64,000 bases of DNA from Elmis aenea (lineage: Eukaryota > Arthropoda > Insecta > Coleoptera > Elmidae), in contig OX393579.1 in NCBI GenBank assembly GCA_947652605.1, positions 19,365,674 through 19,429,673 on the forward strand. The letters are read 5' to 3'. The first letter of the stretch is position 1; each line of letters begins with the position of its first letter. Position numbers and translations under genes: made by a program. Below the pieces are notes generated by a model. It did no database searches. It saw only the letters and a program-made list of their open reading frames with translations, and was not told where the DNA came from. Shown piece after piece: positions 1 to 26,043 of the stretch.

Positions 1-110
1 TCCTCTTCCACTTCGGTGATTAGCCATAGCAGCAAAAACATGCCGAAGTAAAATAAATCAGATAAAAAAAAACAAAAAAAAAAAAAAAAACAAAAAATAT
101 TTCAAAGATT
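1..110 (+). other. Possible 3' end of a gene or retrocopy with A-rich tail
   Basis: Read on the plus strand, the first 51 bases form an open frame ending in TAA (serine-rich, ending ...KNMPK). An AATAAA-like hexamer and a long A-rich run (about 64-100) follow. This could be the end of a gene entering from the left, converging on the GLCCI1-like gene, or the tail of a retrocopy. The window edge prevents a decision. Confidence 0.25.
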
Positions 111-580
111 GAAAAAATAACAAATAAAGCTCGACCAATTTCATTTTCATTCTGCTTTAGTAAATAGCGGAGCGGGGTATACATTAAATAAAGATGGCAA
201 CAAAATAAAAATTATCGACCTGCCCCCTTCTAACCCAACAATAATTAACATAATTATTGATTATATCACTTAAAAAAAGTGTTTTCAATCTTTAAGAGTA
301 TGCTCGATTTATTCCTCCTATCTAAAGATGTTCATTGGATAATAATTATAATTTTAACTTTGGCGGGTTGTCCCTTCTTGGAAAAAAATTTGTAGCATGT
401 GCTTACAACAGTTTTTTTTTCCAGAAGCTTACAATCAACTTCAGTTTTTCAACTAATTTGAGCAACCTTGTACTCAAGCAATACTGGTTTGTTAAAAATG
501 TCGGATGTTATGATCAATAAAAATAGATGTTTTTGCATAATCCAATTTTCCAAAACATAACAAACAATTGATATTATTAC

Positions 581-2187
581 CTTATAAAATTCTACACTTC
601 TGTCAGCTGCTTGTGAGCCACAGTATCCAGTAGATCTTAACACTAATCTCTCTATTTCTTGGTTTAATCCCTCGACTGAGCTGCGTATTGTTGGTTTCGA
701 TATTGGTTTAATAGGGATATTTATTGGACTTGCTTTCGTTATTGGCGACAGTATATATGGCGGATTAGTTTGAGAACCAGCACTTGGAAGTGTGAGAATG
801 TGATCAGCCACAATAACTGAACTTGGAGAAGTCAGATGTCTTCCGCTTGATTCTTTATTGTTTCTCTGTAACCGCTGGCGCATAATTAATTTTTCTAATT
901 TATCTTCAGTATTTTCGGCTATGCTGTGTATTTTACGAGTTTCTAAAAGGTCTGTATCATCAGTCTATAGAAACAAAAAGAACCATCAATTCTGTGTACA
1001 CATTGACATGATTGGAATTGCATAAATAAATTAAACTACTAACTATGAAAATTTAAATTTTTTTAAATGACTAAACGTGTTTTGCAATTTATTTATCCGT
1101 TTTCCTTCATAACTAATCTATTGCACAACATCCTTAATTGTCATTTTAAATATTAACTTGAAGGTTAACATTGACAGACCAATGCTATACCTCTATAGGA
1201 TAACTTTAACATGCGATGTAAAGGACTTTATGCAACCGGACCTTAACTCATAACACAACACAATATTTTCAAAAACCAATAAAGTCTGGATGTACTTGTG
1301 ATTGGTTAAATTTTCCTCAAGTATATGCTATAAGTAATTTAATTTTGTTTTTTCAATGCAACAAACCGCAATACAATGAATTTTACAAACTTTTTAATTT
1401 TCAAAGATATAAGCTTACTATTTGCAGTTGTAATGGAAAACACTATAAAACTTAACCAAAAATTATTTCAGTAAATAAAATCAATTACATTTAAATTAGT
1501 ATCGTAGACAGTAAATGAATTTTAGGCCATTGTCATCATCATAGCAGTATATAAGTAACGACCAATGAAGAAGCCAACAAAGGTCATAAAACTAATATCT
1601 TATAGAAATGGCAATTTAAATAATAATCTAGTGCATGACAAAAAACAAATAATAAAAAAAAAATGTGACTTCAATTTATATACATTAATTACAAACTTAA
1701 TCTAATAAATAAAATTATTTTACCTGTGTAGCTTTATTTACTTGTAGAATGCCAGAATGCCAATAAAAACTATCTCTTGGCCACTGGCCTTTTAAATAAA
1801 TTGTATCTAATGAAGCAGTTCTCCGCATTACGTTTCTAGATGCACTACAACCACTACCTAACGTCTTTGATTTACCTGAAATAGATTTGTATATATCAGT
1901 TTTATTGATTAGCTGAAAGTGTTTAAAAAATAAAAATTTAATGCAAAATATATATATTAACCTTTGTAAGTGGTTGAACCAGGACTTCTTTGACCAGACG
2001 TATGATCTGGTGAAATATTTTTCCAACATGCGGTGGGAGACAGTGTCGGGCTATTACTTTTTAGACTATTGGAATTTTTAAGCACAGAAGAGATGGGTAT
2101 TGTTGCTTTCATGGGGCCCTGTTTCATTGAACTAGGAGACGATTTACGTCCCCGAGCTGGAGTCCCTTGACCGTGATGTCCTGACAT
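581..2187 (-). CDS. GLCCI1: GLCCI1/FAM117-family protein, partial (C-terminus not found)
   Basis: Three exons join in phase: 2187-1962, 1875-1724 and 964-581, giving about 254 residues. The recognition motif is in exon 2, RRTASLDTIYLKGQWPRD, the serine-phosphosite/GQWPRD signature of vertebrate GLCCI1 and FAM117A/B. Exon 3 has the family's basic, serine-rich stretch and ends ..RSVEFYK before GTAATA. The N-terminus is low-complexity, rich in Ser, Pro and Gly (MSGHHGQGTPARGRKSSPS). The start at 2187 is preferred because an in-frame TAA lies just upstream of the GTG-led extension. The family has no known enzymatic activity; members are phosphoproteins, and vertebrate GLCCI1 is named for glucocorticoid induction. 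The last exon should lie left of 581, but I could not identify it; reading into the intron stops at 449. Introns are 86 and 759 bp. Confidence 0.85.
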
Positions 2188-2547
2188 CCCAGCAAGTGCT
2201 TTTTTCACTTTTTATTTGCTACCCTTGCCTTACTTTCATTAGTTGTTTCTTAATTATCACAGTTTGTACACAAAAGTCTGACGATTTTTTTGTACGTACG
2301 TTACTTAATACTGATTTGGTTTTTGGATTTTTTATCACTTTTCATTGTTGAGATCACCGGTCACACTTGCTAGCGATTCTTTTTGTTCAATATAGCGATC
2401 TGCGCAACTCGAGCAATCTCTATAAATATAGAACTATATTACACAAGGGTTGTACTACGTTGATTGCACACGTGCACGGACGTAGGAAGTAGTGAAATGT
2501 AGCTATGTATATCGTGATAGTTTTTCATATGAATGGTGAATACTCAC

Positions 2548-2697
2548 CTCACTACTGTCAAGTACAGTCACAGTATCAATGATTGCAGATTCCTGTGGTA
2601 TATTACTGAATGACCACACGTGAGAAGGCGTACACTCCGAATAAAATACATTCTTACCAAAAGGCAATTTTTTTAGAGGTAGCTGAAAACTAACCAT
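2548..2697 (-). CDS. Possible 50-codon first exon, unrecognised
   Basis: ATG at 2697 opens a 150-nt frame (MVSFQLPLKKLPFGKNVFYS...VTVLDSSE) that ends in phase 0 exactly at a consensus donor, GAG|GTGAGT. The composition is protein-like (aromatic, Cys and Pro residues, no low complexity). It lies about 360 bp upstream of the GLCCI1-like start on the same strand, so it may be an alternative first exon of that gene or belong to a separate gene. I could not find an acceptor that joins it in phase, and I do not recognise the protein. Confidence 0.35.
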
Positions 2698-2802
2698 AGA
2701 TCGTCACTACGTTAGCTGTGTTTATCACTTACATAATATGTATGAAACATGTGTCCTGTATTGTGTATTCCAACAGGTATTTGAATGTTAAACACGTATG
2801 GG

Positions 2803-4058
2803 CACGGTTTACTACACAGGTTAGGAAGCCTGTCAAAAAATCGAACTTTTCGACATAAATTTCCGCTAGGTGGCGACAAGTCTAGGAACCATTTGCCATA
2901 AAAATCCGTTAGGTGGCGATAAGTTTAAGAACCTCTGCTTGCACTGGGTGGAATCTTATTTTGAACAAAACTGACATAAAAATTCGGTTAAAACATTTTT
3001 ATACACATCCTCTGCTTGATTAAATTCGAATTTTGCGAGTTTTTTAAGTGATAGCTTATAAACCTCGTCAACTATGTCAAAATCTTGTGCACGAACCGGT
3101 TCTTAGATTTACCGCCATCTAGCGATAATTTATGGCGAATAGTTCTTAGACTTAACGCCATCTCTGGGATAAATTACAGAACTAGTTAGCGGCCTCAGTC
3201 GATTTTATATGGGAGTTTCCCAACCTGTGTAGTAGACCGTGCGCACGGTCAACTACACAGGTTGTCAAAAAATCAGGAACCATTCGCTATAAATATCCGT
3301 TAGATGGCGATAAGTCTAAGAACTTGAGCTTGCACTAGGTGGGATCTTATTTTGAACAAAACTGACTAAAAAATTCGATAAAAACATTAAAATATACATC
3401 CTCTGATTGATTATATTCGAATTTTGCGAATGTTTTAAGCGAAAGCCTTTAAATATCGCTGACTATGTCAAAATCTTGTACACGAACCGGTTCTTAGACG
3501 TATCGCTATCTAGCAATAATTTATGGCGAACGGTTCTTAGACTTATCGCCATCTGTGGGATAATTTATGGAACTAGTTACCGGCCTCAGTCGTTTTTATA
3601 TGGGAGTTTCCCAACCTGTGTAGTAGACCGTGATTAAACAGATTAGGAAGCCTGTCAAAAATCTGGAACTTTTCGACATAAATTTCTGCTAGATGGCGAT
3701 AAGTCTAAGAACCGTTCGCCATAAATATCCGTTAGATGGCGATAAGTCTAAGAACCTGTGCAGTGTGCTTGTACTAGGTGAGATCTCATTTTGAAAAAAA
3801 CTTACTTAAAATTCGGTTAAAACATTTTTATATTCATCCTCTGATTGATCAAATTCGAATTTTTTAAGCGAAAGCTTATAAATCACACTGACGTCAAAAT
3901 CTTGTACACGAACCAGTTCTTAGACTTATCGCCATCTAGTGATAATTTATAGCAAACAGTTCTTGGACTCATTACCATCTGTGGGATAATTTACGGAACT
4001 AATTACCGGCCTCAGTCGGTTTTTTATGGGAATTTCCCAACCTGTGTAGTAGACCGTG
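2803..4058. repeat. Three tandem copies of a ~0.4-kb palindromic MITE
   Basis: Units at 2803-3241, 3244-3632 and about 3633-4058 follow one another head to tail. Each starts with (or has decayed from) CACGGTYWACTACACAGG and ends with its reverse complement, CCTGTGTAGTAGACCGTG. Inside each arm the motif AGATGGCGATAAGTCTAAGAAC recurs, and its inverse GTTCTTAGACTTATCGCCAT occurs on the other side, so each unit can fold on itself. There is no coding capacity. Adjacent termini are shared or nearly shared, which suggests tandem duplication or repeated insertion into its own end. Confidence 0.85.
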
Positions 4059-4320
4059 ACTTAAATGTAATGGTCATTTGACCAGAATTGTAAAAAAAAA
4101 TTGGAAAATGTAAATAAACATAATTTTTTAAGTAAGGAAATTTATACTGGGTAAAGTTGCATTTTTTTTCTTTATACAATTATAATATTTAAGGAACTGA
4201 TGTACTTCTGTCTAACGATACTTCAATTAAATTTATTTGAATAATGCTCTACTTATATCGGCTCATAATAAAACCAACTAAACTGTTGTAAGTAAAACCA
4301 ATCATTGTCTATGAACAATA

Positions 4321-4326
4321 TTTATT
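4321..4326 (-). terminator. Probable poly(A) signal of the MetAP2 gene
   Basis: AATAAA on the minus strand, about 170 bp beyond the MetAP2 stop codon. It is the nearest canonical hexamer seen downstream. Confidence 0.45.
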
Positions 4327-4494
4327 GAAATTTACGGTATGTTTACAGAATAGTCAGGTCATTTTTACCATTACACAACATTATTGTCGTAAAGGTAAAA
4401 ACTAATAGACTATAAATTTTGGTACAAAAATTGGCAACATCATTAACATTCATAATTTAAAATTTTATAAATTATTACAAGAAACTCTAAAATT

Positions 4495-8904
<4,410 letters not shown>

Positions 8905-9060
8905 TTTACTCACACAACATATTTTACCAACTTTGTTAGGCAAGTTTTATTAGCGGTAGAGAAAACAATAAGAACTTGGTTCAAAATATACCAATATGAC
9001 GTCACAGAACAAATGAAATTTTTTCCACCCTTCGGCCATAAGGATACGAATACGATTATG

Positions 9061-9978
9061 CAGTGGCGTAGCAATCGTGGAGCAATTGGAGCAAACTGCT
9101 ACAGACGCACCAATCATAAGGGCGCAAAATTAGAAAGGGCGAAATAAAAATTCTATGTCCCGTAGATTCACATAAGTGGCGCAATTTTAAAATATTACGA
9201 GCAGACACTATATAAAAATAGTATATCACTTTGTAGATGGCAGTACTATATAAATTTTACATCTAATATTGCTTTATATGGAACGTATCTAGAGGTCTTT
9301 CAACATAAACTCAACCGCGAAATGCGCAGAGGGGATGATGCTTGAAATATTTGTTTGTTTTTTTTTAAGCGAGCGTTGGCGTTAGTATTTTGCGCTTCAT
9401 ATTCCCTTTGTTTACTTTGTGTGGTGTAAGAATTTTAAGTTTGATTCTTAAATGAATGTGTTATGTAATTTTGAAAACTTTTTGTTGAGTGTACTGTGGG
9501 TTGTAATTTGTGTGACTTGATACAATTTATGACTATTATTTTACTAAATTACTTGTGTACAGTGTGTTTTTGGATTCACAGGCGTAATTAAAATATAGCC
9601 ATATTTATCATTAAATGGAAAAACGAAGTTGCTGACCTACTTTTAATTCACACCTCAGCTTCTCCGACATTATTGCAGCAGTGTTTCAAAAACAAAATTA
9701 ATCAAAACTTATTTAATAAGTAGCATGTCCTAGCTCTTTGGCCACTAAATTGATTGAAAAAACAATAGCTTGTCAACTTGATCTAAAGAAATATAATTTA
9801 CCGATTTGCCAATGAAAAAGCGAGAAAAAAATTGTTTTTTTTTTATGGGGAAACTATCCATCCATACATTTTTTTAAATTATATGTTCAAAACAAATTTG
9901 GGCAGACCTCTTCCGAGAAACAAGGGGGCGCAACAACCTTACTTGCTCCAGGGCGCTGAATATGTTGCTATGCCACTG
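9061..9978. mobile_element. Non-autonomous hAT element with perfect 8-bp TSD
   Basis: Termini CAGTGGCGTAGCAA and TTGCTATGCCACTG are classic hAT ends. The 8-bp duplication CGATTATG at 9053-9060 and 9979-9986 is perfect. Inside (about 9725-9830) is a decayed piece of hAT C-terminal coding sequence (AxKLIEKTIACQLDL...RFANEK), clearer in the second copy at 14400-15946. The length is 918 bp, so most of the transposase has been deleted. Confidence 0.9.
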
Positions 9979-10603
9979 CGATTATGTGTATTAATTCTCC
10001 ATTTCATAATAAATCCACATAAATGTGGGAACAGATACTTTTGAATTAAGCTTATTTTGAAATTTTACAAAAAATGTGAATCAGTTTTTTTTTTCAAGTT
10101 TTGCAAAACCAGTCATTGGTAAATGCCATTAACATACAAAAATAATTTAATTACATAAAACATAGATTGTGTTTAATCAGCATTTTACAACAGTGTCAAA
10201 AATAACCTTTTTGATGTTGAGCAGATTTGATTTTTATTTATTTTTTTAAAGAAATTAAACAGTTTTTGAAGAAAATTTAAGATGGATGGAAAATTAAAGA
10301 ATTGTAATATTAATAAGAGGTATTTGCAAAAATCGTTTTTAAAATGCAACCAAGTTAACTTTATTTTTCTTATTAATTATAACATACGTTTATTACTTTC
10401 GTTTACCTAATTTTAAGCAAAGTATTTAGTAAAATTATTACATTATATATATATATACAATTATACTCTAAAAAATAAAACAATAACTTGAATATAAATA
10501 AACAACAAATAGTGCATTTTACTGTACTCATATTAATTTATAAAAATTTTATGTTCAATGGGACTGTTGTAAACCAAATGACTTAGTTCTAGTGGCGTTT
10601 AAA

Positions 10604-20419
<9,816 letters not shown>

Positions 20420-20987
20420 TTTATTATATTAATGTTTTAAACTTAAATGACAGCAGGCCAACTTGACCCAATCGTGACCTGATCCAGCAGGGCTGCAACT
20501 ATGGAAAAAGATGATACCCGGCAAAGTGTCTCTATTTGATATTTGCACGACTGTGAAACGTCGAGTAGGAATTGTATCTATTGGTAATTTTACCCATCAA
20601 AAATAGGCGATTTGTTTGATATGCTACTCTTCTTCTATGTACATAGAAGAAGATAGAATACGAAGTGCCTAAGTAACTGCTTGTTCAGTATTGCGCTATC
20701 TGACGGGGGTGGAAAGAACTAACTAAATTAAGCGGGACTTTTGAAAGTCCACCCAGTTTTCACTTTAAATAAATTCAGTATTAAAACAGTAACTATTCAG
20801 TTTTGTTGACATGTTTTTAATTAAAAACATGCCAATAAAACTGAATAGTAACTGTATTGAAATTGAAAGACGATGAAATAAAAGAAAAAATATAATTATA
20901 CATTTATTAAATAATATAAAAATTGCAAAAACATTGCACAATTATAAAACACATCATAAATATAAATATACATAATATAAATTATTA
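20420..20987. other. Upstream region of DLD
   Basis: From the DLD start leftward through the presumed promoter. It contains an inverted pair near 20775-20865 (TTCAGTTTTGTTGACATG and its inverse) that forms a hairpin. No gene was recognised. Confidence 0.4.
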
Positions 20988-21316
20988 CAGTAAACGCCGT
21001 TTATTGTGATCACCTTAATTAAATGATTATATTAAACAGTGATTCTAATAACAAAAAATTAGAAATATATAATGTAGACATGAGAAAAACAAAAAAATTA
21101 AGAATGCATTTAAGAAATTTTTGCTTACCAAATGAACAAATTTAATTTAAAAATTGCAAAATTTAGGTTAATACAAGAATACACAATATCATAAATGCAT
21201 CAAAAATTGACTCGTAAAGTATGATTCTACGACCAATATGATTTCAACGTTTTAAATTTGATTCTGTAACACGGTTGGTTTAAATAACCAGTTATCATAA
21301 TATCAAGCGCTTACTG
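20988..21316. mobile_element. pogo/Tigger-like MITE
   Basis: Flanked by TA (20986-20987, 21317-21318). Left end CAGTAAACGCCGTTTATTGT; right end, inverted, CAGTAAGCGCTTGATATTAT. The CAGT..CTG ends and TA target fit pogo/Tigger. No coding capacity. A related single end lies at 29924-30010. Confidence 0.7.
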
Positions 21317-21704
21317 TATTACAAAAAAAAACTTAAAATTAAAAATTTACAATCACTTATGCGCAATCTTTTGTTGTAAATAATATGTGCTGCCCTATTT
21401 AGTTTATTTTATTAACATAATTGAAAATTAAAAATCTGCAAAAATTTTATAAAAAAAAGAGCTTCAATCAAATCTTCACGATGAATATCAAACGGAAAAC
21501 TTACATGATCGACAACAAAAGATTTTAACATCATTGAAATTTGTTTTTTATGTAAAATTTATGGTAATAAAAAATGTACATAATTGTATGTAGAACATAA
21601 ACATGAAATAAATTTGTCTGAACAATAATTCAGCTGAACTTCCTCGTTATATTGTTTTAAATCCACAAATGCATGTGCAACGGAAAGTTCACCTGAATGT
21701 TAGC

Positions 21705-22164
21705 TTAACATACCCTGCAGTCTACAAATTTCGGAATGATGCCCTCAGCAATGAAGCCACTAATATAGCCAATCGTGGCCAACTTTAATGGTTTGGCTTC
21801 ATCGAAAGTTTCAAGCACGAAATGTGGTACCCAATCCTCAGGCTCGGGTGACTGTTGAACCCCTCGAGTGATGAAGTGTTGTGGAATGAAAAAGCTTTGA
21901 CAATTATCAGCTTCACAATTGGATCCTGGTGAATGTATTCTGGAAAAATTATTTATAATTAACGTTTTGAAATAAGGCCCAAAAGCTGAACACGTTCAAT
22001 TAATTTATATTTTGGACACCAAAAACAGTAATGTAATAAACAAAAACAATAAAATTACTTACCCTTTTATACCATCTTTTCAATTTCGTTAACGAACAGT
22101 TACATTTGAAACGATTTCTTGATTTCCAGATTTGAGGACCCACTCTAAATTTCCTAGAACTCAT
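21705..22164 (-). CDS. Possible two-exon gene, unrecognised
   Basis: A likely exon at 21939-21705 follows a pyrimidine-rich acceptor (TTTTTCCAG) and is open for about 77 codons to TAA, with protein-like composition (IHSPGSNCEADNCQSFFIPQ...IPKFVDCRVC). An upstream ATG at 22164 opens 34 codons (MSSRKFRVGPQIWKSRNRFK...) to a strong donor AGG|GTAAGT at 22063. Joining these two in the simplest way puts the long frame out of phase and stops after a few codons, so either another exon is used or one of the two frames is not coding. I do not recognise either part. The position, head-to-head with the SmG gene across about 430 bp, supports a real transcription unit. Confidence 0.4.
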
Positions 22165-22590
22165 TATAATCTCCATTTCACTTTTAATATCACAGCTAGG
22201 TCACTATTACGGGTGTAGGATAATTAAATCAACATGTTAAACAAGTGTAATACTACTTATTACCGTTATAATCCTTCACAATTTATTATGTAGAAATAAA
22301 TACAAGCGTTAAATATACGTTAAATTTGAAAATGGTTCGCTTCTGGGGTTCGCTTTATGTTTTGTGATGAAAGATTGTTTTCTTTGCTAAAATTGCAAGT
22401 CGCCATCTCGCGGGGGTTGCTAAGAAGCACGGATGTAAATAAAAAAGTTATGGCCCAAGGTCATGTATCTCACTTCGCATACCCTGTTCTATGTATGCTA
22501 CTGTTTGTATTTATCGGGACCCGACGCCGATTTTCGTTCTAACCTTAGCGGCGTAAATTTGTTACTGTTACCAATACTCTCTACTATAAA
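22165..22590. promoter_or_regulatory. Putative shared promoter between the unrecognised gene and SmG
   Basis: A 426-bp gap between diverging starts. It includes a GC-richer stretch (about 22390-22560) compared with its AT-rich surroundings. No TATA box stands out. The plus-strand open frame 22357-22542 in it looks fortuitous. Confidence 0.4.
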
Positions 22591-22926
22591 ATGTCTAAGG
22601 CACATCCTCCTGAATTAAAAAAGTATGTACATGATTTAATGTTAAATAATTTTTAAAACCCAAGTTTACAGATTTATGGACAAAAAATTGTCTTTAAAGT
22701 TAAATGGTGGTCGGCAAGTTGTTGGAATTTTAAGAGGGTTTGATCCATTTATGAACCTAGTTGTGGATGAATCAATTGAAGAATGTAGAGATGGTTCAAA
22801 AAATAATGTGGGCATGGTGGTAGGTATATTCATTTTATTTGTATAATAAATGTTAAGATTATGATTTTATAGGTTATCCGTGGTAACAGCATCGTCATGC
22901 TAGAAGCATTAGATAGAGTTACATAA
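22591..22926 (+). CDS. SNRPG: Small nuclear ribonucleoprotein G (SmG)
   Basis: Three exons join in phase: 22591-22622, 22672-22819 and 22873-22926, giving 77 residues (human 76). SmG is one of the seven Sm proteins that form the heteroheptameric ring around the Sm site of U1, U2, U4 and U5 snRNAs. The whole protein is a Sm fold: Sm1 motif [28 protein letters not shown], and Sm2 motif [19 protein letters not shown]. The start [11 protein letters not shown] matches the family N-terminus exactly. Introns are only 49 and 53 bp. No residue looks anomalous. Confidence 0.98.
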
Positions 22927-22990
22927 TGTAAGTTTATAATACCTTTTAATTAATTCCCAATAACCGTTTTTGTAATTAGTTATGTAGCAT

Positions 22991-22996
22991 AATAAA
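22991..22996 (+). terminator. Probable poly(A) signal of SmG
   Basis: AATAAA 65 bp after the SmG stop codon. Confidence 0.6.
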
Positions 22997-23756
22997 GAAG
23001 TAAAACAGCTGAAGTTTGTTTCATTGTTGATGGGGTTATATGTAGATTTTACGTTGAAAATTTGTATTGTTGTGGTCAGTGGTGTAAGGTATACAATGAT
23101 AGTTTATTAAAAATACTAGTAAATGAAAAATATCATCTGTTCTTTTGTATTAAACAAGAAAACAATTTCCTGGAGACTTGCTTTAAATCCAGTGTAGGGC
23201 CCACTTATCTGTAATTATGCCACTGGCTACGGGTTAACATTAATGTACTAAACGCCATATCTACTTTCAGTAAATATTATTTATGTTTTGTATTACCCGT
23301 TCTCTATGTTAAAATGCCTTTGTGGTTTCTTAATTAGTCCTTGTATTTAAGACTACTTGATTTTTTTTAGTTTTTCAATTTTATTTTTCCAAAACATTTC
23401 TTATTTTAATAACTAAATGGCTTAAACTCGAGCTTCTTTTTTGAATAACTATATCAATCTTAAAACCTTTATGTATATTATCAGTTTTATGAGACTTGTA
23501 TTAACTTAAAAATAGTTGCACTGTTTTAATCTTTTTCTTTATTATGTGATTTTATTACTGAATTATGTAGGCACATTTTTTTGTAGTTTGTTTTTTCATG
23601 GGAAATTGTTACTTTTGGAATTTTTTTGTGGCTAAACCCATAAAATAGGACAAATTGCTTGATACAGCAGCATAAATATAATAAACATTCATGTAACGAA
23701 AATATATTTAAAGCTTTAACTAAATTCATTTACTAATGTACAGATAAACTTATTTA

Positions 23757-26043
23757 CTATTTATTTATTTCCTGAAAATATTCTTGAGATCCTTTGGGAT
23801 TAGGTTTTATCGTTTTATCACCTTTTCTCCAGTTAGCTGGGCACACTAAAATAATATTAATATGTAGGAATACTTCAAGGAACAATTTTTGCAACAATTA
23901 AGAGATATGAAATTTTACCTTCTCCATTCTGTTCGACAAACTGAATAGCTTCTAGTAATCGTATCGTTTCAACAACTGATCTACCAATTGACAAGTCGTT
24001 GACCGACATGTGTCTGATAATTCCTTTTGGGTCGATTATAAATAAACCTCTAAGAGCAATTCCTTCTTTTTCGAGAAGAACACCATATTGATGCGATATA
24101 CATTTTTTAATATCAGACAAAAGTGGATATCTCAATTTTCCAAGTCCACCTTGCTAAAATGTATATTTGAAATAGTTATTAGGTATAACCAATGGTGAGC
24201 TATCAAAATCATAACTACCGATTGGCAGTGCTACCAAAATTTAGATCTGGATTTTTGAGCTACAAAAAAAACTTCTAGACCAGTTTTGGGACACGAATAA
24301 TCCGGGACTTGAGTCTTGTTTCGGGGGCTGTCCCCGAAAATCGAAAATGAATGGTGTTACAGCTTACATTAAATAAATAAAACATTTGCAAAATTCATTT
24401 TTGTTTTCATCAAGTAAACTATGCATTGTTTAAACATTGGAATATCACTACAGATCGAGGTCTATTGTATGTAACTTTCTGCTAATTAAACCAAATCGCT
24501 TTTATTAAGCTCAAATTAATGGCGCACCTCCGACTTAAAATTTCAAAATAATTCCACAAGTATAAATGTTGTTAATAAAATATCTTTTCTTGGTTTATGT
24601 ATTGACTCTAGACTGGACTGGTCATACCACATCGAACGCCTGTCACGGTACCCTTTTGCACTAAAAAACCTAAAAAAATTGGTCATGCAAACGCAGCCAA
24701 AACTGCATATCATGCATATGTCGAATCTAGGTTACGCTATGCTGTAATTTTTTGGGGTAATGCTAGTGACTCAGAACGCCTCTTCATTATACAAAAGCGA
24801 TGTATAAGAAATATATTTGGCTTAAACTACCGAGATCACTGTAAAGAAACTTTTCGTGACAACGAAATTTTTACCTTTTATGGTCTATTTATTCTCGAAG
24901 CCATCCTGTTCGTAAAAAATAATGAAGATCTGTTCGAAGAGAATATAAGAAATCATGCAGCCAATACGCGACATAAAAAAAACCTAAAACCCGATTGTTT
25001 CAAATATACCTATCTTCAAAAAAATGTAGCCTCCACAATTATTGCTATATATAATAAATTTAACACATCACCTGAGAGTATAATAAATCTTCCCACCCGC
25101 GAATTGAAGAAGAAATTAAGAAAAGTTCTGATTTCTAAAGCTTACTATGGAGTAAGCGATTATTTAAATGATGCTGACTTTATAAAATGTTATATTTAAA
25201 TATCATTTTTCTGTGTTTTTATTAACTATGTATATTATTTGTAATGTACGTAAATTATTATTGAGACAAGTTCTACACCTTTTTTGGGATATTCAGAACA
25301 AATAAAGATTATTATTATTATGGGTTGGTGCCCACGTTACTTAAAACGCATTTTTGATTTTTGCAAATTAAGTCACAAACTTCTTATCTTATTAAGTTGC
25401 TCACTGTTTAATTGAAATACATCAGAATAAGATGTAATCTTTTTCAGTCAAGTCTTCAGTGCCAAAGTTGGTTTTGTAAATTATAATTACCGTTCGTTTT
25501 GTATTCATCCAACCTAAATGTGCGTAATGAGAATCCACAGAAATACCAATAATTTCAGTATTTAATTTTTCAAAGCAGTCCATTCTTTCATCATAAGCAA
25601 TTAGTTCAGTGGGGCAAACAAAAGTGCTGAAAAAAAAAACAATTATTGAACAGGTCATTTAACATTCAAACGTTGGAAACATACAAATCTAATGGATAAA
25701 ACACGAGGACGACATATTTTCCTTTATAATCACTTAATTGAATTTCTTTGAAATGATCGCAGATTACTGCAGTTCCTTTAAAATAAGGGGCAGCTTCCAG
25801 AACTCGAGGCCCGTGTAACACATTACCTAAAACAAGTAGCTATCAAAATCTGCACAAATTACAAAGAAAAAAAAAACTTACTTGTACTAATATTGCGAAA
25901 TAACTTTGGTCCATTAACAAAATGTGTAGACAATTTGTTCAGTTGAGGAGACTATAACACAAAACTTACAAATTAACCTCAAACTTTTCAACAACACAAT
26001 TTCAACTTACTCCTCGTATCAAACTGCTGAAGATTCGAGACAT
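23757..26043 (-). CDS. Prx3: Mitochondrial thioredoxin-dependent peroxiredoxin (Prx3 type)
   Basis: Six exons join in phase: 26043-26011, 25951-25882, 25826-25685, 25626-25491, 24153-23919 and 23845-23757, giving 234 residues. It reduces H2O2 with a peroxidatic and a resolving cysteine and is recycled by mitochondrial thioredoxin. Residues 1-35 ([11 protein letters not shown]..) are basic and Ser-rich like a mitochondrial presequence. The peroxidatic Cys is in FTFVCPTE (Cys86) and the resolving Cys in EVCPANW (Cys207), so it is a typical 2-Cys enzyme. GGLG (129-132) and a C-terminal YF (228-229) mark the hyperoxidation-sensitive class. The tail [14 protein letters not shown] resembles vertebrate PRDX3 rather than cytosolic Prx1/2. 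Intron 4 (24154-25490) contains a LINE fragment. Confidence 0.95.
24595..25322 (+). mobile_element. 5'-truncated LINE, 3' end of reverse transcriptase ORF
   Basis: An almost continuous plus-strand frame reads [10 protein letters not shown], then [20 protein letters not shown] and [11 protein letters not shown]. This is the thumb/C-terminal region of a Jockey/CR1-type LINE reverse transcriptase, ending at TAA near 25200. A short 3' UTR ends AATAAAGATTATTATTATTA, a typical LINE tail. A frame shift near 24685 and the missing 5' part show that it is dead. It is antisense to Prx3, in its intron 4. Confidence 0.85.

Noticed and set aside
22357..22542. 61-codon plus-strand frame just upstream of SmG
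   Set aside because: It lies in the promoter and 5' UTR interval, ends before the SmG ATG and has no recognisable motif.
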